A stretch of 64,000 bases of DNA, taken from positions 44,263 to 108,262 of the forward strand of contig JABACO010000101.1 of the NCBI GenBank assembly GCA_013339895.1, written 5' to 3'. The notes under the pieces were generated by a model, which was given only the letters and a program-made list of their open reading frames with translations, was not told the origin of the DNA and ran no database searches. Below are positions 33,040 through 45,335 of the stretch, piece by piece. This stretch comes from Ephydatia muelleri. Lineage: Eukaryota > Porifera > Demospongiae > Spongillida > Spongillidae. The position numbers were made by a program, and so were the translations under genes. Positions within the stretch are counted from its first letter, which is position 1. Each line of letters opens with the position of its first letter.

Positions 33040-33450
33040 CACATTTTGTGTATTCCCTGTAACGTTACGATAATGGTCAACACACAAAATTTTTTTTACC
33101 AATGCATTGTATAGATACTGCACAGCAAGAGGCACGATTAAATGCACAAATATACTTCCCCTATTTTTAAATGGATACAGTTTACAAAACTGAGCTAATG
33201 TCAATCATACTATGAAGGTAGTGTAAATTGAACACCATTGTTTAGGGTACTAAATTTTCGCACATGGGTTTCAGTTAAGTTCAATAAATGTTATAGTATC
33301 ATTTTGTATACTTTGTGTACTGCAAGAGGCAAGCAATGGCATGATTAAATGCACTTATATACTTCCCCTATTTAAATTGATACAGTTTACAAAAGGGAGA
33401 TACATCTACAATTTTTAGACGAGACATAATAGTGATGATATTGTTTGCAG
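33040..33450 (+). repeat. 3'-end repeat of the RT element, with an ANK-exon scrap
   Basis: The segment gcacgattaaatgcac..acttcccctattt..gatacagtttacaaaa occurs twice (33130-33190 and 33335-33395) and again at 59405-59475 after the other RT fragment. Between the two copies, 33193-33216 is the end of a type A ANK exon (gctaatgtcaatcatactat) with its gtagtg donor and intron start, showing recombination between the ANK unit and the RT element. Confidence 0.6.
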
Positions 33451-33453
33451 ATA

Positions 33454-33905
33454 CAGTAGCGGTCAAATTAAATATCACACATCGTCTTAATGGTACGACG
33501 TGCGATGAATGTATTGCTTCGTTTGTAGATTCATTTGGCTCTGTATCGTTTACTATTTAGCACATTGCAAGTCATCGTTTTAGGTTAGTTTTTATATTCG
33601 GCCACTATTACACACGTGCTTCAGTTGATGAAGATGACTATTCAAAGCTTCGTATGTTATGTCTTGCTCGCAAGGCTACAAAGCTTCTACAATATGTAAC
33701 CTACTGTAGGCCGAAAATCTATCGTGTAGTCACGAAAAGGTTTTTTTTGTTTTTGAAGGGGTACGTGAAACCCACAGCATCGTTAGAAAGCCAGGCTCAG
33801 GGCGTTTGTCCAAGGTGACTGCAGAAATTAAGGCCTTATTTGAGCAACAGATGCGTATCGAAGACGAAACAACTGCGCACCAACTCCACCGGCTGTTATA
33901 TTTAG
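33454..33905 (+). mobile_element. Tc1/mariner-like element, left end with truncated transposase
   Basis: CAGTAGCGGTCAAATTAAAT begins next to TA (33452-33453), as in Tc1/mariner elements. Around 33790-33900 the plus strand encodes KPGSGRLSKVTAEIKAL then DETTAHQLHRLL, the second helix-turn-helix of a Tc1-type transposase DNA-binding region. The upstream part is out of frame, and the DDE catalytic domain is missing. Its first ~140 bp are what is found inverted after each type B ANK exon. Confidence 0.7.
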
Positions 33906-34139
33906 CCCGTTTGTAGCATATACTATGTTCGTGTGCTAAATATAGGACTATGACATTTTCCCTTACTATTACAGAACCTTGTTTCCTTGCTTTTTACACC
34001 ACCATTGCCTTCAAATCCTATATCCCACCAACTTTCTCATGGAGAAGGGTTTTTATTTACTTGTCTAATTACGATTACAAGAATTGCTAGATCTATGTAC
34101 TACAAGAATTGCTAGATCTATGTACTACTATCGTCAAAT

Positions 34140-34535
34140 AAGAATGCTTGAAACAGTTTTCTGGGATGGGCCTGCACGAATTCCTTGCAAATTTCATCAG
34201 CAAGTAGTCTTTCTTTATAGTGCATGAAAATCGAAGCCTGATCAGAAAAGCGTTCTTCTGTCATAACCGATCTAGCGTATGCCTTGATCCTTCTCATTAA
34301 GGAGAAGGATCGTTCTGCTTTGTCTAATCAATTAGACAAACCTCTTCAAAATCGTCATGATACTGCCTTGCCGTGTGTTTGCTCGCACAGCTGCAGTTGT
34401 ATTACGAATTTCAGGCATCTTTACTTTGCAATAATTCTTAATTGTTACTAATGCGGGTTTGTAGGATGGGGAGGGGGGGGGGGGGGGTTGCAATCTCCCG
34501 AACCCCCCCCCCCCCCCCCCTGGATCCGCCACTAT
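34140..34535 (-). mobile_element. Internally deleted hAT element with dimerisation-domain remnant
   Basis: Minus strand 34315-34145 reads AERSFSLMRRIKAYARSVMT, then EERFSDQASIFMHYK and CKEFVQAHPRKL: the C-terminal hAT dimerisation region. Towards higher coordinates, the sequence passes through a G run and C run and ends in ctggatccgccacta, whose complement TAGTGGCGGATCCAG is a common hAT terminus. The catalytic core between them is gone. The left terminus is not identified; a doubled 25 bp word (caagaattgctagatctatg) lies at 34078-34128. Confidence 0.7.
34470..34521. repeat. Facing G-run and C-run
   Basis: A G-rich run (about 34471-34487) and a C run (34504-34520) separated by ~16 bp, able to fold as a G:C hairpin. 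They sit at the end of the hAT remnant; comparable GGGGGG/CCCCCC stretches are common inside such termini. Confidence 0.75.
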
Positions 34536-34772
34536 ACTATAACAGTGACGTTCTGACTCTCGTATAGCGGCTGCATGGTGCTATGAATAAAGTGCCAAAT
34601 CAAGATGATCCTAGCCATCACTGTTCGACATAATACAATCATTGTTAGAGATTTATGAATAGAATTCAGTTCTTGAGACACGTAGCGCATGCGTCACCGT
34701 CTAGGAAAACAACTATTTACGGAGTGAATCATATACATTTTTTTCTAGCTAGATTGCTTGGTACCACCAGCA

Positions 34773-35112
34773 ATATTTGCAGATGATACAAAACTCTATG
34801 TTGCTCAGTCTTCTGATCCACTTTCACCTTTATCCCTAGCGTTGTACGTGGTTGCAAATCTGGCAGCGCTTTTCAAAAATGCAGAGCAATATCCTTTGGG
34901 CATGACTCTGCCAACATTTCTTACTCTTTAGTGGTGTGCTGTTAAACAGAGTTTACGGTATTTGTGACCTGGGTGTTCATATCTCAGCTGACTTTAAACC
35001 CAGCTTGTATTGCGCTGCAAAGGCTTTCCAAAGGTGGTCTCCTTTGAATTAAAGGTCTTCTTCGCACGCTTGCTAGTCAGACCAATTCTATACTCCTGAT
35101 GGAATCCATGGC
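34773..35112 (+). pseudogene. LINE-type reverse-transcriptase remnant
   Basis: Plus strand IFADDTKLYVAQSSDPLS carries the FADD catalytic motif of non-LTR reverse transcriptases. After frame changes DLGVHISADFKP (34967-35000) and ARLLVRPILYS (35069-35100) follow, all in the order found downstream of the active site in LINE RTs. Multiple stops make it dead. Not the same family as the fragments at 32620 and 59062. Confidence 0.7.
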
Positions 35113-37976
35113 CCATACATACATGACATTAAATGCCAGCGTTTTTCACGAAAGCAATATTTAAACGAGTAAAACTTGCCACCATATTGTACAAGAGGTA
35201 ATTGCAATCAAACGTCTAAATGTTGGCGCTCCAATCAGAAGTTGGAATTGACCGACTGACGCAGTGGCGTAGTTTGAGCTTAATTCAACATTCCATATGC
35301 TTATTCGAAATACAAATACATTACACGTCTGCAATAAATTACACTTGGTCTACAGGACCCTCATACAACCAGCCTCTTGCCTGAGTGGCCTTAGAGTCGG
35401 ATCGAACCAGGAACAAGTTCAACTTTCCATACATTTCTTGGAATTTTAACCATAGAGTGTACGTCAGAAAATCGATTGGAGCGCCAACATTCCGGTGCAC
35501 CAGAACAACTCGACGGATTGGCCAGGCCCTTAATATTTATGGATCTGGATACGAGATGTTTCGCCGTGTCGATGACAGATGTAGTCATCATTATCAGCGA
35601 TTAACATGCACTGAAATATTATATGGCAGCAATGACGAGTGCATTGTGTGGCAAAATATATTTACACCCTTGCTTCTGCGGAAGGTTAATGTTTCAACAT
35701 GGCTGCGCCAAAACTGTCGATGTCCACTGCCGATCGTCCAAATATTCCGTTCCATTTCCCTGTTCCAACCGCGACTTCCACTTGGTCTTCCGCTCTGGGT
35801 GTGTAATTGCCCGCGTACGCCTCGCATTCCTGCCTGTCAGTAACCACTTTGATTCCCTTGAACCGGCCGCCATTCATGGAGTTGGAGTATAGGTAAATAG
35901 TGCGGACACCTGTTCGTCCGAATGGAAACTAAAGGTTGCTGGATTTGAATCGCACACACGTTGCCCGACAGATATGCTAGTCCCGTCATACTTGAAGCAA
36001 GTGAGGCAGCGAATCACGCCATCGGTACGGAAGAACGTGATATTCCTGACGTTATGCTCCGTGCGACCTAAAAAGCAGAAGACGTCTCCCCCCGGTCCTC
36101 CTACGGCTATGTTACTGGCGAACTTGTGCGTGATGATGTCACTGATGACCTGCTGCATATCTGATTAATTGCCAACTGCTCGGACAGCGCTGAATGTGCG
36201 GCGCGCATGCGCTTGGCATGCATCGGGCAAATAATACATTTAGCCAGCGTGCATGCACGTGCATGCATGCAGAGTCAACGAAGAGCAGATGCGCGGGAAC
36301 GACTTAAATGAGCACCCATTAATTGCAGTTCTTGGTAACAGGAGAGGTCTTCTTTGCTGATTGGCCATTCCTTGTCATTGTATACACGTTTATTTTTTCC
36401 GCACTTCATAAGCTCATCATGTAATGCATGCACAGTACTGACGCAGCACTCCACATTGTGCACTCAGCTACAAATAAAAAACCTGACCATATATGGCATA
36501 CACTAAAGGCAAGAAAACGCCAGACTAATCAGGAATGGTGACAATAAGGTGTTTCGAGGTAGTTACACACCAAGGGTAGCCAATTTACCGAACCGGTATC
36601 GGACAGATTCTGTCTACCCGCATATTTTGTCATTCTTGTGTCACATTCAGCGTTTGCAGAAGAGATGAAGACAGCTACAGTGTTGCAGCGGTCTACCAGT
36701 TTTAGGTGGACGTGAAATGCAGACCGCTGACCGTGATCAATTATGGAACAATGAAAAAAATTGTGACTCGCGACCATCGGTTCGAATGCGGTCTTTGCAC
36801 GTGACGTATGAAGTCCCTTTTATGGTGTCAACATGATCCTGTTACAAACAAGTGCGCTCTGATATCCTCTCAGACATGCGATATCGCTGGGACCCGAGTA
36901 ATGCTGTGTTCCTCATAACACACCTGGTCATAAAAGTTTAATTTGGTTGACACCTACTGACAAAGAAAAAGGAATATCACAGTTGCGAACAGAAATACTG
37001 AATTTGGCACCTGCACTGTTAGTGATGTACTGATTGATACAGAAAGCCAAATCAAGTGTGTTTGCGGAACATGTGATGAAGAACTCAAAAGGTAGTTTAT
37101 ATATGTGGTCTATAATGAATTAAGATTTATTTGTACACATTAATTAAAATACATGCAGGCATCTGGCAGTACCAGAAATTGACCATTGAACAGTGATTGA
37201 TCCGCTGGAATGGTGCATGGTCTGATAATGCTGCACAGTTCCCCATTGTACTTGCAGGGTCAAAAAGCACCTAGGAATTCCTGCATCGTGTGCTCCCCCT
37301 CTGAAACAGCAAAAATATAACTGACAAAAAAAGGTGGGCGTGCTACACGAGCGACTGCACAACACCATGTTCCTACATCATAATCGGCGATTAACTTTGT
37401 GTATTTACCATATGGTTACAACGGTCAAGATTGTGAACATCTAGGCCACTCGCGATAGACCGTGATCTATTGACTGTATATCAGATCGCGACAGCGGTCT
37501 TGATACAATACAAAATAACGGCGACCGAAGCTCGTGATCCAGCAATAAATCATTAAGACCGCGGACTGGGGTTGCGGCTATACAGTGAGAGGCATAGCGA
37601 AATACCATAGGATTGACTTCAGCATTGTCCCAGGACCTGCAAGGTAAACATATTGATATGAAATAGTCAATTGACCAAGTGTACACACATAATTGACCTA
37701 TATACATGTAACCATATACATAAACCAGTGCATATCAATGTTACCTCCATTTAAACACCATTGTGCTTCCAAAGTGTCCGCGCAGAAGGGAACTCCGACA
37801 CAATACTTTCAGTCACAGATTTATAACTACTAAAGTGCCAATTCTGGTGCACCCATTTATATTGCACTGCGATACAGTTATGTGTTAAAGTACATCACTG
37901 ATTCCATAGCAACATCGGCCAGCACTCTGTGCGGATAATATGAATTTGGTGTGTAGTCCAGCTCCAGACCTGACGC
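35113..37976. other. Region without a recognised gene
   Basis: 2.9 kb of single-copy-looking DNA. Minus-strand readings at 35686-36158 (FFRTDGVIRCLTCFKYDGTS) and a plus-strand stretch near 37020-37090 (IKCVCGTCDEELK) look like eroded coding sequence with Cys pairs, but no family is recognised. Runs of TGCATGCATGC-like words occur near 36205-36275. Confidence 0.45.
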
Positions 37977-39157
37977 TAGGGTGTGTAATCAATTTTCAGG
38001 TTATTGTAGGTTAATCGATTATTCGCGATTACCTATTCGGTCGACTATGCACTTACTAGAATAGCATGCAGGTTACCGATTGCAGAATTTTCTTTAGTCG
38101 AAATAACCGATTCTGTTTTTCTTAGTCGTGATTAGTCGATATTCGTTTCCTTCATATGCAAAAATCGGTAGCAAATCGATTACCGCTTTTTGTATGCCCT
38201 TTGCTTTTCCCGCCTGTACAAAGGCACACTAATGGATTAATTAATCGGTAAAAAGAAACATTGTGATGTACATGTAATCAACGTACTTAGTCGCACGTCT
38301 GTGAAGGTAACCATCAGTGTCCTCCCTCAAAATACGTGCAGTGGGCACGGCTATTTAAATACGTTCGCACTTTCTCTGCAGTATTGTACATGTGCATTAA
38401 TCAAACACGCTACGTACTCTTTTGCACACGTGACAGGTGTCCAAATACTCGCTACACTGGCTCTTTTCCAGACGTTCGGCCATGACGTTCTTGTACATGT
38501 CTCGATTGGCGGCTTTGTCGTATGCGTGTAGCGGTGTTCCACCATGAGGTGTCTAGCTGGTACTGCTCGGTACTTACTGAATTGTATACTGTGAGGGCGA
38601 ATAATGGATTATACTGCCAATTGTGACGGATGGGAATGATACGTGTACGTGTTTAAGGCATTTTGTACCAGATAAGAGGGCAAGCTGACAAACTATTCAT
38701 TTTCGTTTTTATCTCAGTAAACTAAAATCTTATTTTACTCAGTGCGTTGGTAGCGGGGGACCACGTGTTTTTCGGTGGAAAAAAAATGCTTGAGTCACAA
38801 TCCGCCGTCATTGAATTATGGGTTTGGCGTAATATTGGCATGCTAATCGTTCTTAGTCCCTGTGGATCCTATCTTTGTTGTTTTAATGATTTAAAGTTGG
38901 AATAAGTAACTGATAGGCAATAAAACAGGCTATACTTGTATTAGTCTTGAGAAACTGTGATGTATCGTGCCATTATTTAAAAAAAGGACAACCTGGAAAA
39001 ACCTATAGGTAATCGTTGGCAAATTAATAGTGCATTAATCGCCAATATCGATTTAATGTTTCTAATAACCGATTTGCAAGTTGCTGAAAAATCGATTGGA
39101 CTTTTTTTCATAGTCAAGATAATCGATTTAGATTTATAAAAAAGTTTACACACCCTA
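37977..39157. mobile_element. Non-autonomous hAT-like element with 8 bp target duplication
   Basis: 1181 bp. TIRs TAGGGTGTGTAA (37977-37988) and TTACACACCCTA (39146-39157) are perfect 12 bp inverted repeats. Flanks CCTGACGC (37969-37976) and CCTAACGC (39158-39165) match at 7 of 8 positions, an 8 bp duplication as made by hAT transposases. Subterminal regions at both ends (38010-38250 and 39005-39130) are packed with ATCGATT/ACCGATT words in both orientations, the likely transposase-binding sites. No transposase coding sequence is inside. Confidence 0.85.
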
Positions 39158-39988
39158 CCTAACGCAACGTCTCCTCCATGATACATGCATGGTCGCAAGC
39201 ATTGTATAGATACTGTTTACCTGTGACTGATGGAGTTTTCGTATTATTATATCAAACGCTTTTTTAAACAACGTTTTTGCGAGGGTACGTATGATACCTT
39301 TGAAAGATCATACTTCCCGTTATAAAATAGAACATGCAGGGTTTGTTGCCTGGGAATGTAATTCCGGGTTTGGTGACCTCGAACTGCACTGCTAGATGTT
39401 TTTACGTGGTCTTTTGAATCATAGCCTAGTAATTATCTGTGGAAGGTTAGACGAAAACTGATACATTGTCAAATTGATTCATGCATGTGACGCAATATAC
39501 TGCTATTCCTATACCGATGTAGGTACGGGTATGTATTTTTCAAATTACATATTGTGCAACAACTTTCATATAGCCTGTCAGAGCAAATGAAATGAACTAA
39601 AATGATATGTGAAATGTCCATAAGTAATGACATAGTTATAGCGATTCAAACATTGGATTTTGCGGAAACGTTATCGCATAAAAAACTTGAGGTTTTTTGT
39701 TCTCTTCGCTGTAGCAACTACAATCTATAATACAATCACACCAAAATTTTGTTACATGTCTTGCACACACATAAGATACTGTTATACATCGATTTCACTG
39801 ATGCACAAATCATCAGTGATATAGTCAACTAAGAAATCATACAGAGTCATTGTAATATCATCTCCATCTTCCCGTTTTTCTAATAGGTAGCTGTTCCTTT
39901 ATACATTTTTATATTCTTAGATAACTTTACTGCTACAATTTTACTTTGATACAACACATTTGCTTCATTAATAAACCATAAATGTTCG
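39158..39988. other. Region without a recognised gene
   Basis: AT-rich DNA, nothing recognised. Confidence 0.5.
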
Positions 39989-41050
39989 AAGTAGAGCCTA
40001 TCAATCATCAAGTTGTAACACTTTGTATTTTCTTTTGTAGCTTTCTTCAATGACTGCTAATTTTTTCTGGCTTTTTTCCAATAGCCGTTTATCATTAAGT
40101 GCATTTCTAATGTGATTATCAGCTAATCCAACAGTTTTCTCTGCAAACATATTATATGCAGGGGCAGAGAGCGTTTGACTTGCCATAGGTGATGGAATGT
40201 TGGCATTACTTCTCTTCAGAGCACGCTCTGTATTTTAGTGATGTATTTCACGCCTTCTATGAACAGACCTTATTTAAACCTTTGAAGTTATTTCATGCAA
40301 ATGACCTGCGTTTTTTTATAATAAGTTTTTATTTGCCAACTGTTTCAAAGTGGTCTCTTTTTGTTTCAACTCCTTTTTAGATTCTTTAAATGTGCACGCA
40401 AATATCTTTCAATAGTAACTTTTCTGCTGAAAGCTTACGATTGTCATGTTGCTTATTATATAACTGTTTGAAACTTTTGACTGAGCATTCGCTTACAATG
40501 AGTAATTCCTTTAGTTTCACTCTTTTGATTCCACATTCTTTGCAAGAAGTTCTTAATTTAGTCAATTGCAAAGGGGTTTGACATGCAGTACTTGGTAATT
40601 CATCAAGAGGGCACTCAAATGGTGTAGCAGGGGTTTGAATAGGAAATGGAAAATCCTTCTCTAATAGATGAACAATATCCTCCCAAACCCTTTCAAGATG
40701 CTCTTCATTACTTTTTATTTTCTCCATGAGCTTTTGTATTGATGGCTGTAAAGCATTAATATTCCCACATTCTCCTGCATGAATAAAAGCCACCATTGTG
40801 GCAGTTTTAACAATGCTTTGCTGCGCTATGTTGTTATTATGTGTGCACTACCATGCCATTTCTTATTGCTGAAACCTGTAGTAATAAGCCTCTTTAAATC
40901 TTCTGCAGTCTTCATAAAGTCAACAAATTCATACACACCAACAAGATCGTTGCAGCAAATAGAGCACACTAACATGTTACATGCAGGGTTGTAAACACAC
41001 TGGAAAGTACATGCGATAGTTCCGTTTTCACGGCAACGTCCGATGATCAT
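39989..41050 (-). pseudogene. Unrecognised minus-strand coding remnant, Cys-rich then coiled-coil
   Basis: Three minus-strand frames follow one another as if one protein had been broken. 41050-40826 starts MIIGRCRENGTIA and holds Cys pairs (CTFQC, CNMLVCSICC). 40850-40386 holds an amphipathic, Glu/Lys-rich helical region (LMEKIKSNEEHLERVWEDI) and a Cys pair (CKECG). 40186-40001 is a Lys-rich tail (KRLLEKSQKKLAVIEESYKR). Frame changes lie near 40820 and 40300. Composition looks coding, but I recognise no family; a transposon-borne gene is likely given the surroundings. Confidence 0.4.
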
Positions 41051-42479
41051 ATATAATTTTTATTTCATTATTATAATTATACATCTGGGGACGAGTCATA
41101 ACCTGGGGTATGGCCTGAAAAATATGGTATTTTCATATTATAGCAAAACTGCATTTATAGCTACTTCTGTTTTTGGTAGCTCGAAGATTATGGTAGTCGT
41201 TATTCTTTGCTGATGTACTCAAAATTAAGCAATGCTCTTCAAAGCCATTTTAGATGGGCAGTGCTAAACCACCTAATAAAGTTTGGCGTGGGCTGGCTTG
41301 ATGAAATACACGTGTCATATCTAAACAAATAGGCTGTTGGATAACAGCTTGGGCATCAACCAAAGTTCGTGAGCATATACATTACAACCTCAGGAGTACG
41401 TACATCTGATCCATTTCCTGGTAGTTCGAAGCACAAAAATATCTAAAGGGTACATATTTACGCCAGAAATATTGAACAAACCGTTTCGAATAACCAGAGC
41501 TGTATCACAGCATAGACAATGTAAGGACATACCGATAAATCCCGAAACGGTCCAAAACAGCGATCAAACTAATACAAACCAGTCCTGAGTGACTCGAATA
41601 TGATGTACCTGAACAGTTAGCAACCCGCGTCACAATTTTTACCTAAAATTGGATCACCAATTTTTCGGTACTCGTACGTGAAATATGCCCATACCTACCA
41701 TTGCCAATGGGTTAACACATGTCCTCTAGTACATCCATTTGCTTTATGGCTGCTATACATGTATAGTGGTGGTAACCTCATCATTATAGCTCAATGCCTG
41801 GCAACCTGGCTTAGTTTAGTGATACATGACTATAACACTTGTAGGATTTGTAGGCCACACGAGACCAAAGCCATACAATTTATTTTAAACCTGACCATGA
41901 TTCCATGAGTACCAATGATAAAAAATAACCTCAGTAGTCGGCTGGCTAATTGACAAAACCTTTTCGGATATATCCTCGATTTAGTTTTTTTTATATTTGA
42001 TTTTAATATTTTTAAAAACATGGATTAGTTTGTTTCTTTTTAAATTGATATTCATTGTCTAGGGGAGGTTACTAATCCTACCCCATCATATGTCAATGTA
42101 CTGCATTGCCCAGCTCGGATAGACTCTGGTAACTTTGGTGCACCAACACAACACTTCACCTAGAGTTTCTATCACTAGGTTGGCGGTAAAGTTGATCTCT
42201 ATTATGCATGTTTGCTGGCACATGCACACACGCACACGCACACACACACCTTATGGTGATTATGGAGAGTTCTCAAACCACAAGTTTATGATCTTCAAAT
42301 AACCTCATTAAGTGCAACACAATAGCATAATGGAAGACACACACAAATAAGTTATGTCAAACTGTGATGCCTTCTGAAACGTCAGGTAATGCATAATACA
42401 AAGGAGGTTTGTTTGAACAGAAAAATGGCAATACCTTTTTTTCTCTCCCTGTTCAATGTTAAGCACACAACATACACCA
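41051..42479. other. Region without a recognised gene
   Basis: Nothing recognised; a short CA microsatellite (cacacacgcacacgcacaca region) lies at 42223-42249. Confidence 0.5.
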
Positions 42480-43170
42480 CAACCAGGGTTAAAATGTTCA
42501 GTGATCCGGATATATCAACACAACAGTCGGATTCGTAATAGCGTCAATGGCTGTTTGGATTTGTGTTTCAAGTGAAGCATGTGCTGGTTTTGTTTGATTT
42601 GAAATTAGAGACTGGGTGATTGAACCTTTCTTGCCAAGAGAACGCCAATGGAATGGGTAGTTGGCACCTTCATCATTGTGCAACAAAATTCTAATTGGCC
42701 TTGGCCATTCACTATTTGCATTAGATGTATATAACAACTTCCCAAACACCACTTCACAAGTGTAGGTAACGGCATAGAAACAAAATGTAGTTGTTGACAG
42801 ACCAAGTGCGCATATTATCAAGTTCTTTCAGTGCATTTCCTTTCTCAGCATTAGTCCAAGGTTGTTTGGTAAATGCACAACAAACATGTCGGGAGTAGAT
42901 CCTTTAATTAGATGGTTAGAGATCCAAAATAGCAGGGTGCAAGACGAGAAATGGAATAAGAAAGCCTGTATCAAACAATTTCCTTCCACTGTGGCCATCC
43001 ATCTTGTATTGTGTATAGTAAGCTAGGGTAAGAAGTTTTTCAGTGTCTTCTGGACAATATCGAAAACAACGGTTCCAATAAGAATATGTTGCCTGATCAT
43101 GAACCTTTGTAACTAGTCCATCAACAATAGGAGGACGCATAGTTTCATATGTATAGGTTGCAAACATCCT
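42480..43170 (-). pseudogene. Unrecognised broken minus-strand coding region
   Basis: 43167-42916 reads MFATYTYETMRPPIVDGLV to KLFDTGFLIPFLVLHPAI; a second frame bridges 42870-42790 (PWTNAEKGNALKELDNMRTW) and a third runs 42760-42498 (SNANSEWPRPIRILLHND). The three readings are collinear and protein-like but lie in different frames, so this is a decayed gene. Family unknown. Confidence 0.4.
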
Positions 43171-44656
43171 AACAATTCAATAGCTTCCAACCACAGACCC
43201 AAAAGTCCTGGTGAAAACTTCACACATTCAGTGAGGAAAGAAAAATGATATCCAAATGCTGTCAATGAGAGGTTTACATGTATGTTCATCACGTTCAGCT
43301 TTGCTCACTTTGCTTTGCATTTTGTACATAAGGTCGTCCACTGTTTGAGACTATTTGCCAGCACCATTTACACAAAAGCCTGATAATATTAGAAAGCCAC
43401 TGATTTAATAAAGTGTGTTTAATAATTGGGAAATATTTTGCTCCAAAAACTTTAACCTCTATTCAAATGAAAACACTTTATGAATTCATCAGCTGCAATA
43501 CAGAGCTTTAAGTCAGGTCAACATCTGTGACAAAGGTGATCTACATAATCAGCAGAAAGATATAAAGAGGATGATTTTGTCTGCGTAGTAAAAACAACAT
43601 GCCCATACAACCATGCTGATGTGAGGTTTGAGGATTCCAAACTAGCTTGAAATGGAGTATTGCCGGTATATATTGCTACAAACCCTTCTTCTCAAAGACG
43701 CTCCACGAAGAATGTCAAGGAAAAGGGACTTAACATGCAGAGGCGATGAAATTATGCCAAACATTGGGTACAGCTCTTTGACCTCTTTATGTACGTGAAA
43801 TGTTGCTGTGTTATTTTGTGTACAATAGCTTCATGTGGCTCTCCCTTGCATGGCTGCCTTTGTATCCTTTAATTGGTGCTGATGAGTATGAAAATACCAT
43901 TGAGCTGTGGTACCCATACCGATCTTAGTCACGCAACCAGTCACAAATGCTTCCCTGTTCTGAAGATTGGGAAAGAAACAAGTGATGAATTCATTTTAGT
44001 GCACAATGTATACACCATAATAAAGCAATTAAGTGATGGCATTTGTTACAATACACTAATAGGGGTAATATAGAGAGCATAATTATTTTTTGAACCATAA
44101 ATTGCCTTAAGACTATTGGACCAAAATGTTAGGCCAACTAAGTAGCTTGTCATACGTGATGTGCAAACTTTCATCTACTAAATGTTTCAAATGAAAAGAT
44201 GCTCAGGTATGTAAATAATAATGTAGGCGCAAGTTTAAATTATATTTTAACAAATCCATATGAATAGATAACAAACTTGAACTATGGTGAAAATAACAAG
44301 CGCAATTTGTCTGTGCATGGGCAATTTGTTCTGATTTTCTTGTTCTGAAATTGGAAGCAGTGTTGTTTGAAGGCTATTGATTAAGAACTGAACCATTTAA
44401 CTCTTTCACGGGCAACAGAGCAATATTTTGCGCAGGTGCTATACTAAAGCTACTTGTTTATCCAAACAGTTAACACTTTGTAGTCAACAACATATTGATC
44501 AGCTGTTTCCTAGTGTAAGAAAGCAATTGATTAAGAACTGAACCATCAGAACACTGCATGTGATTGTATGTGAAATGAAATTTAGTTTTGGTAATTTAGT
44601 TTTGTATTTTGGATAATAAAATTGGTGTAAGAATTATTCACGTGACTTGCTTATAG
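43171..44656. other. Region without a recognised gene
   Basis: Nothing recognised. Confidence 0.5.
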
Positions 44657-45080
44657 TCCCGTACAGAGTCTGGGAAGATGTGTCATTCAGTGATGCAGAA
44701 CTGAATGCAGCTGCTGATGTCTTCACCAGAGGTCCTGTAGCTGTCTCCAAGCCTGCAAAGAAGGAACATCCAATGTGAGTCATGCGAACCTACCCTTGGA
44801 TTTGATTGGGTGGATTGTGCGCAAATTGTGCTTCACTTGTCATTTTGGTCCCCAGACTTCCCATGAATGGAGAGCGTAACTTGTTGATAACAAGTGCCCT
44901 TCCTTATGTCCCTCACCTTGGCAACATCATAGGATGTGTCCTTAGTTTTTGCAAGGTACAGTACGGTGTATGTGCTCTGCTGCACATGCACACACATCAC
45001 AATTTCTCTTTTCTCTAGTCTCCGTTGAGATGTGACCACACACTCTGCATCTTCTCTGCGTGGATCGCCATAATACTGTA
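44657..45080 (+). pseudogene. MARS1: Cytosolic methionyl-tRNA synthetase, 5' catalytic exons (broken)
   Basis: Exon 44657-44774 (VWEDVSFSDAELNAA, donor gtgagt) splices in frame to exon 44856-44955, which reads [20 protein letters not shown] then NIIGCVLS. This is the start of the class I MetRS Rossmann fold, where HLGN is the HIGH signature. Compared with the family, codons are missing inside ALPY..PHLGN, and a short deletion before the gtacag donor breaks the frame. A further decayed exon follows at 45019-45080. Introns are retained, so this is a genomic duplicate, not a retrocopy. The enzyme charges tRNA-Met. Confidence 0.7.
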
Positions 45081-45275
45081 CCATTAAAAACTCACGTCTA
45101 GATCACAGGTTAAAATAGATAGTGACTAGTTCTGTGTGTGTTCTCCTGTGCATGTTTGTGCTAGGAGTGTGTTTATGAAATTAGTAGCCACGGTCATGCA
45201 CGTCCCCAGATCTGCATTCGTACAAATAGGCAATAAAGGTAATGGTGTTTCTGATGGTATGTATGTACTGTAGGA

Positions 45276-45277
<2 letters not shown>

Positions 45278-45334
<57 letters not shown>
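45278..45334. repeat. 57 bp G homopolymer
   Basis: 57 consecutive G. Such a long run is hard to sequence and replicate; the assembled length is uncertain. It is followed by a purine-rich tract (45445-45670, gggagggaggagg words). Confidence 0.9.

Positions 45335-45335
<1 letters not shown>

Noticed and set aside
35385..35843. Plus-strand 152-codon frame
   Set aside because: No domain, no splice pattern and a competing, equally open minus strand; left as unrecognised sequence.
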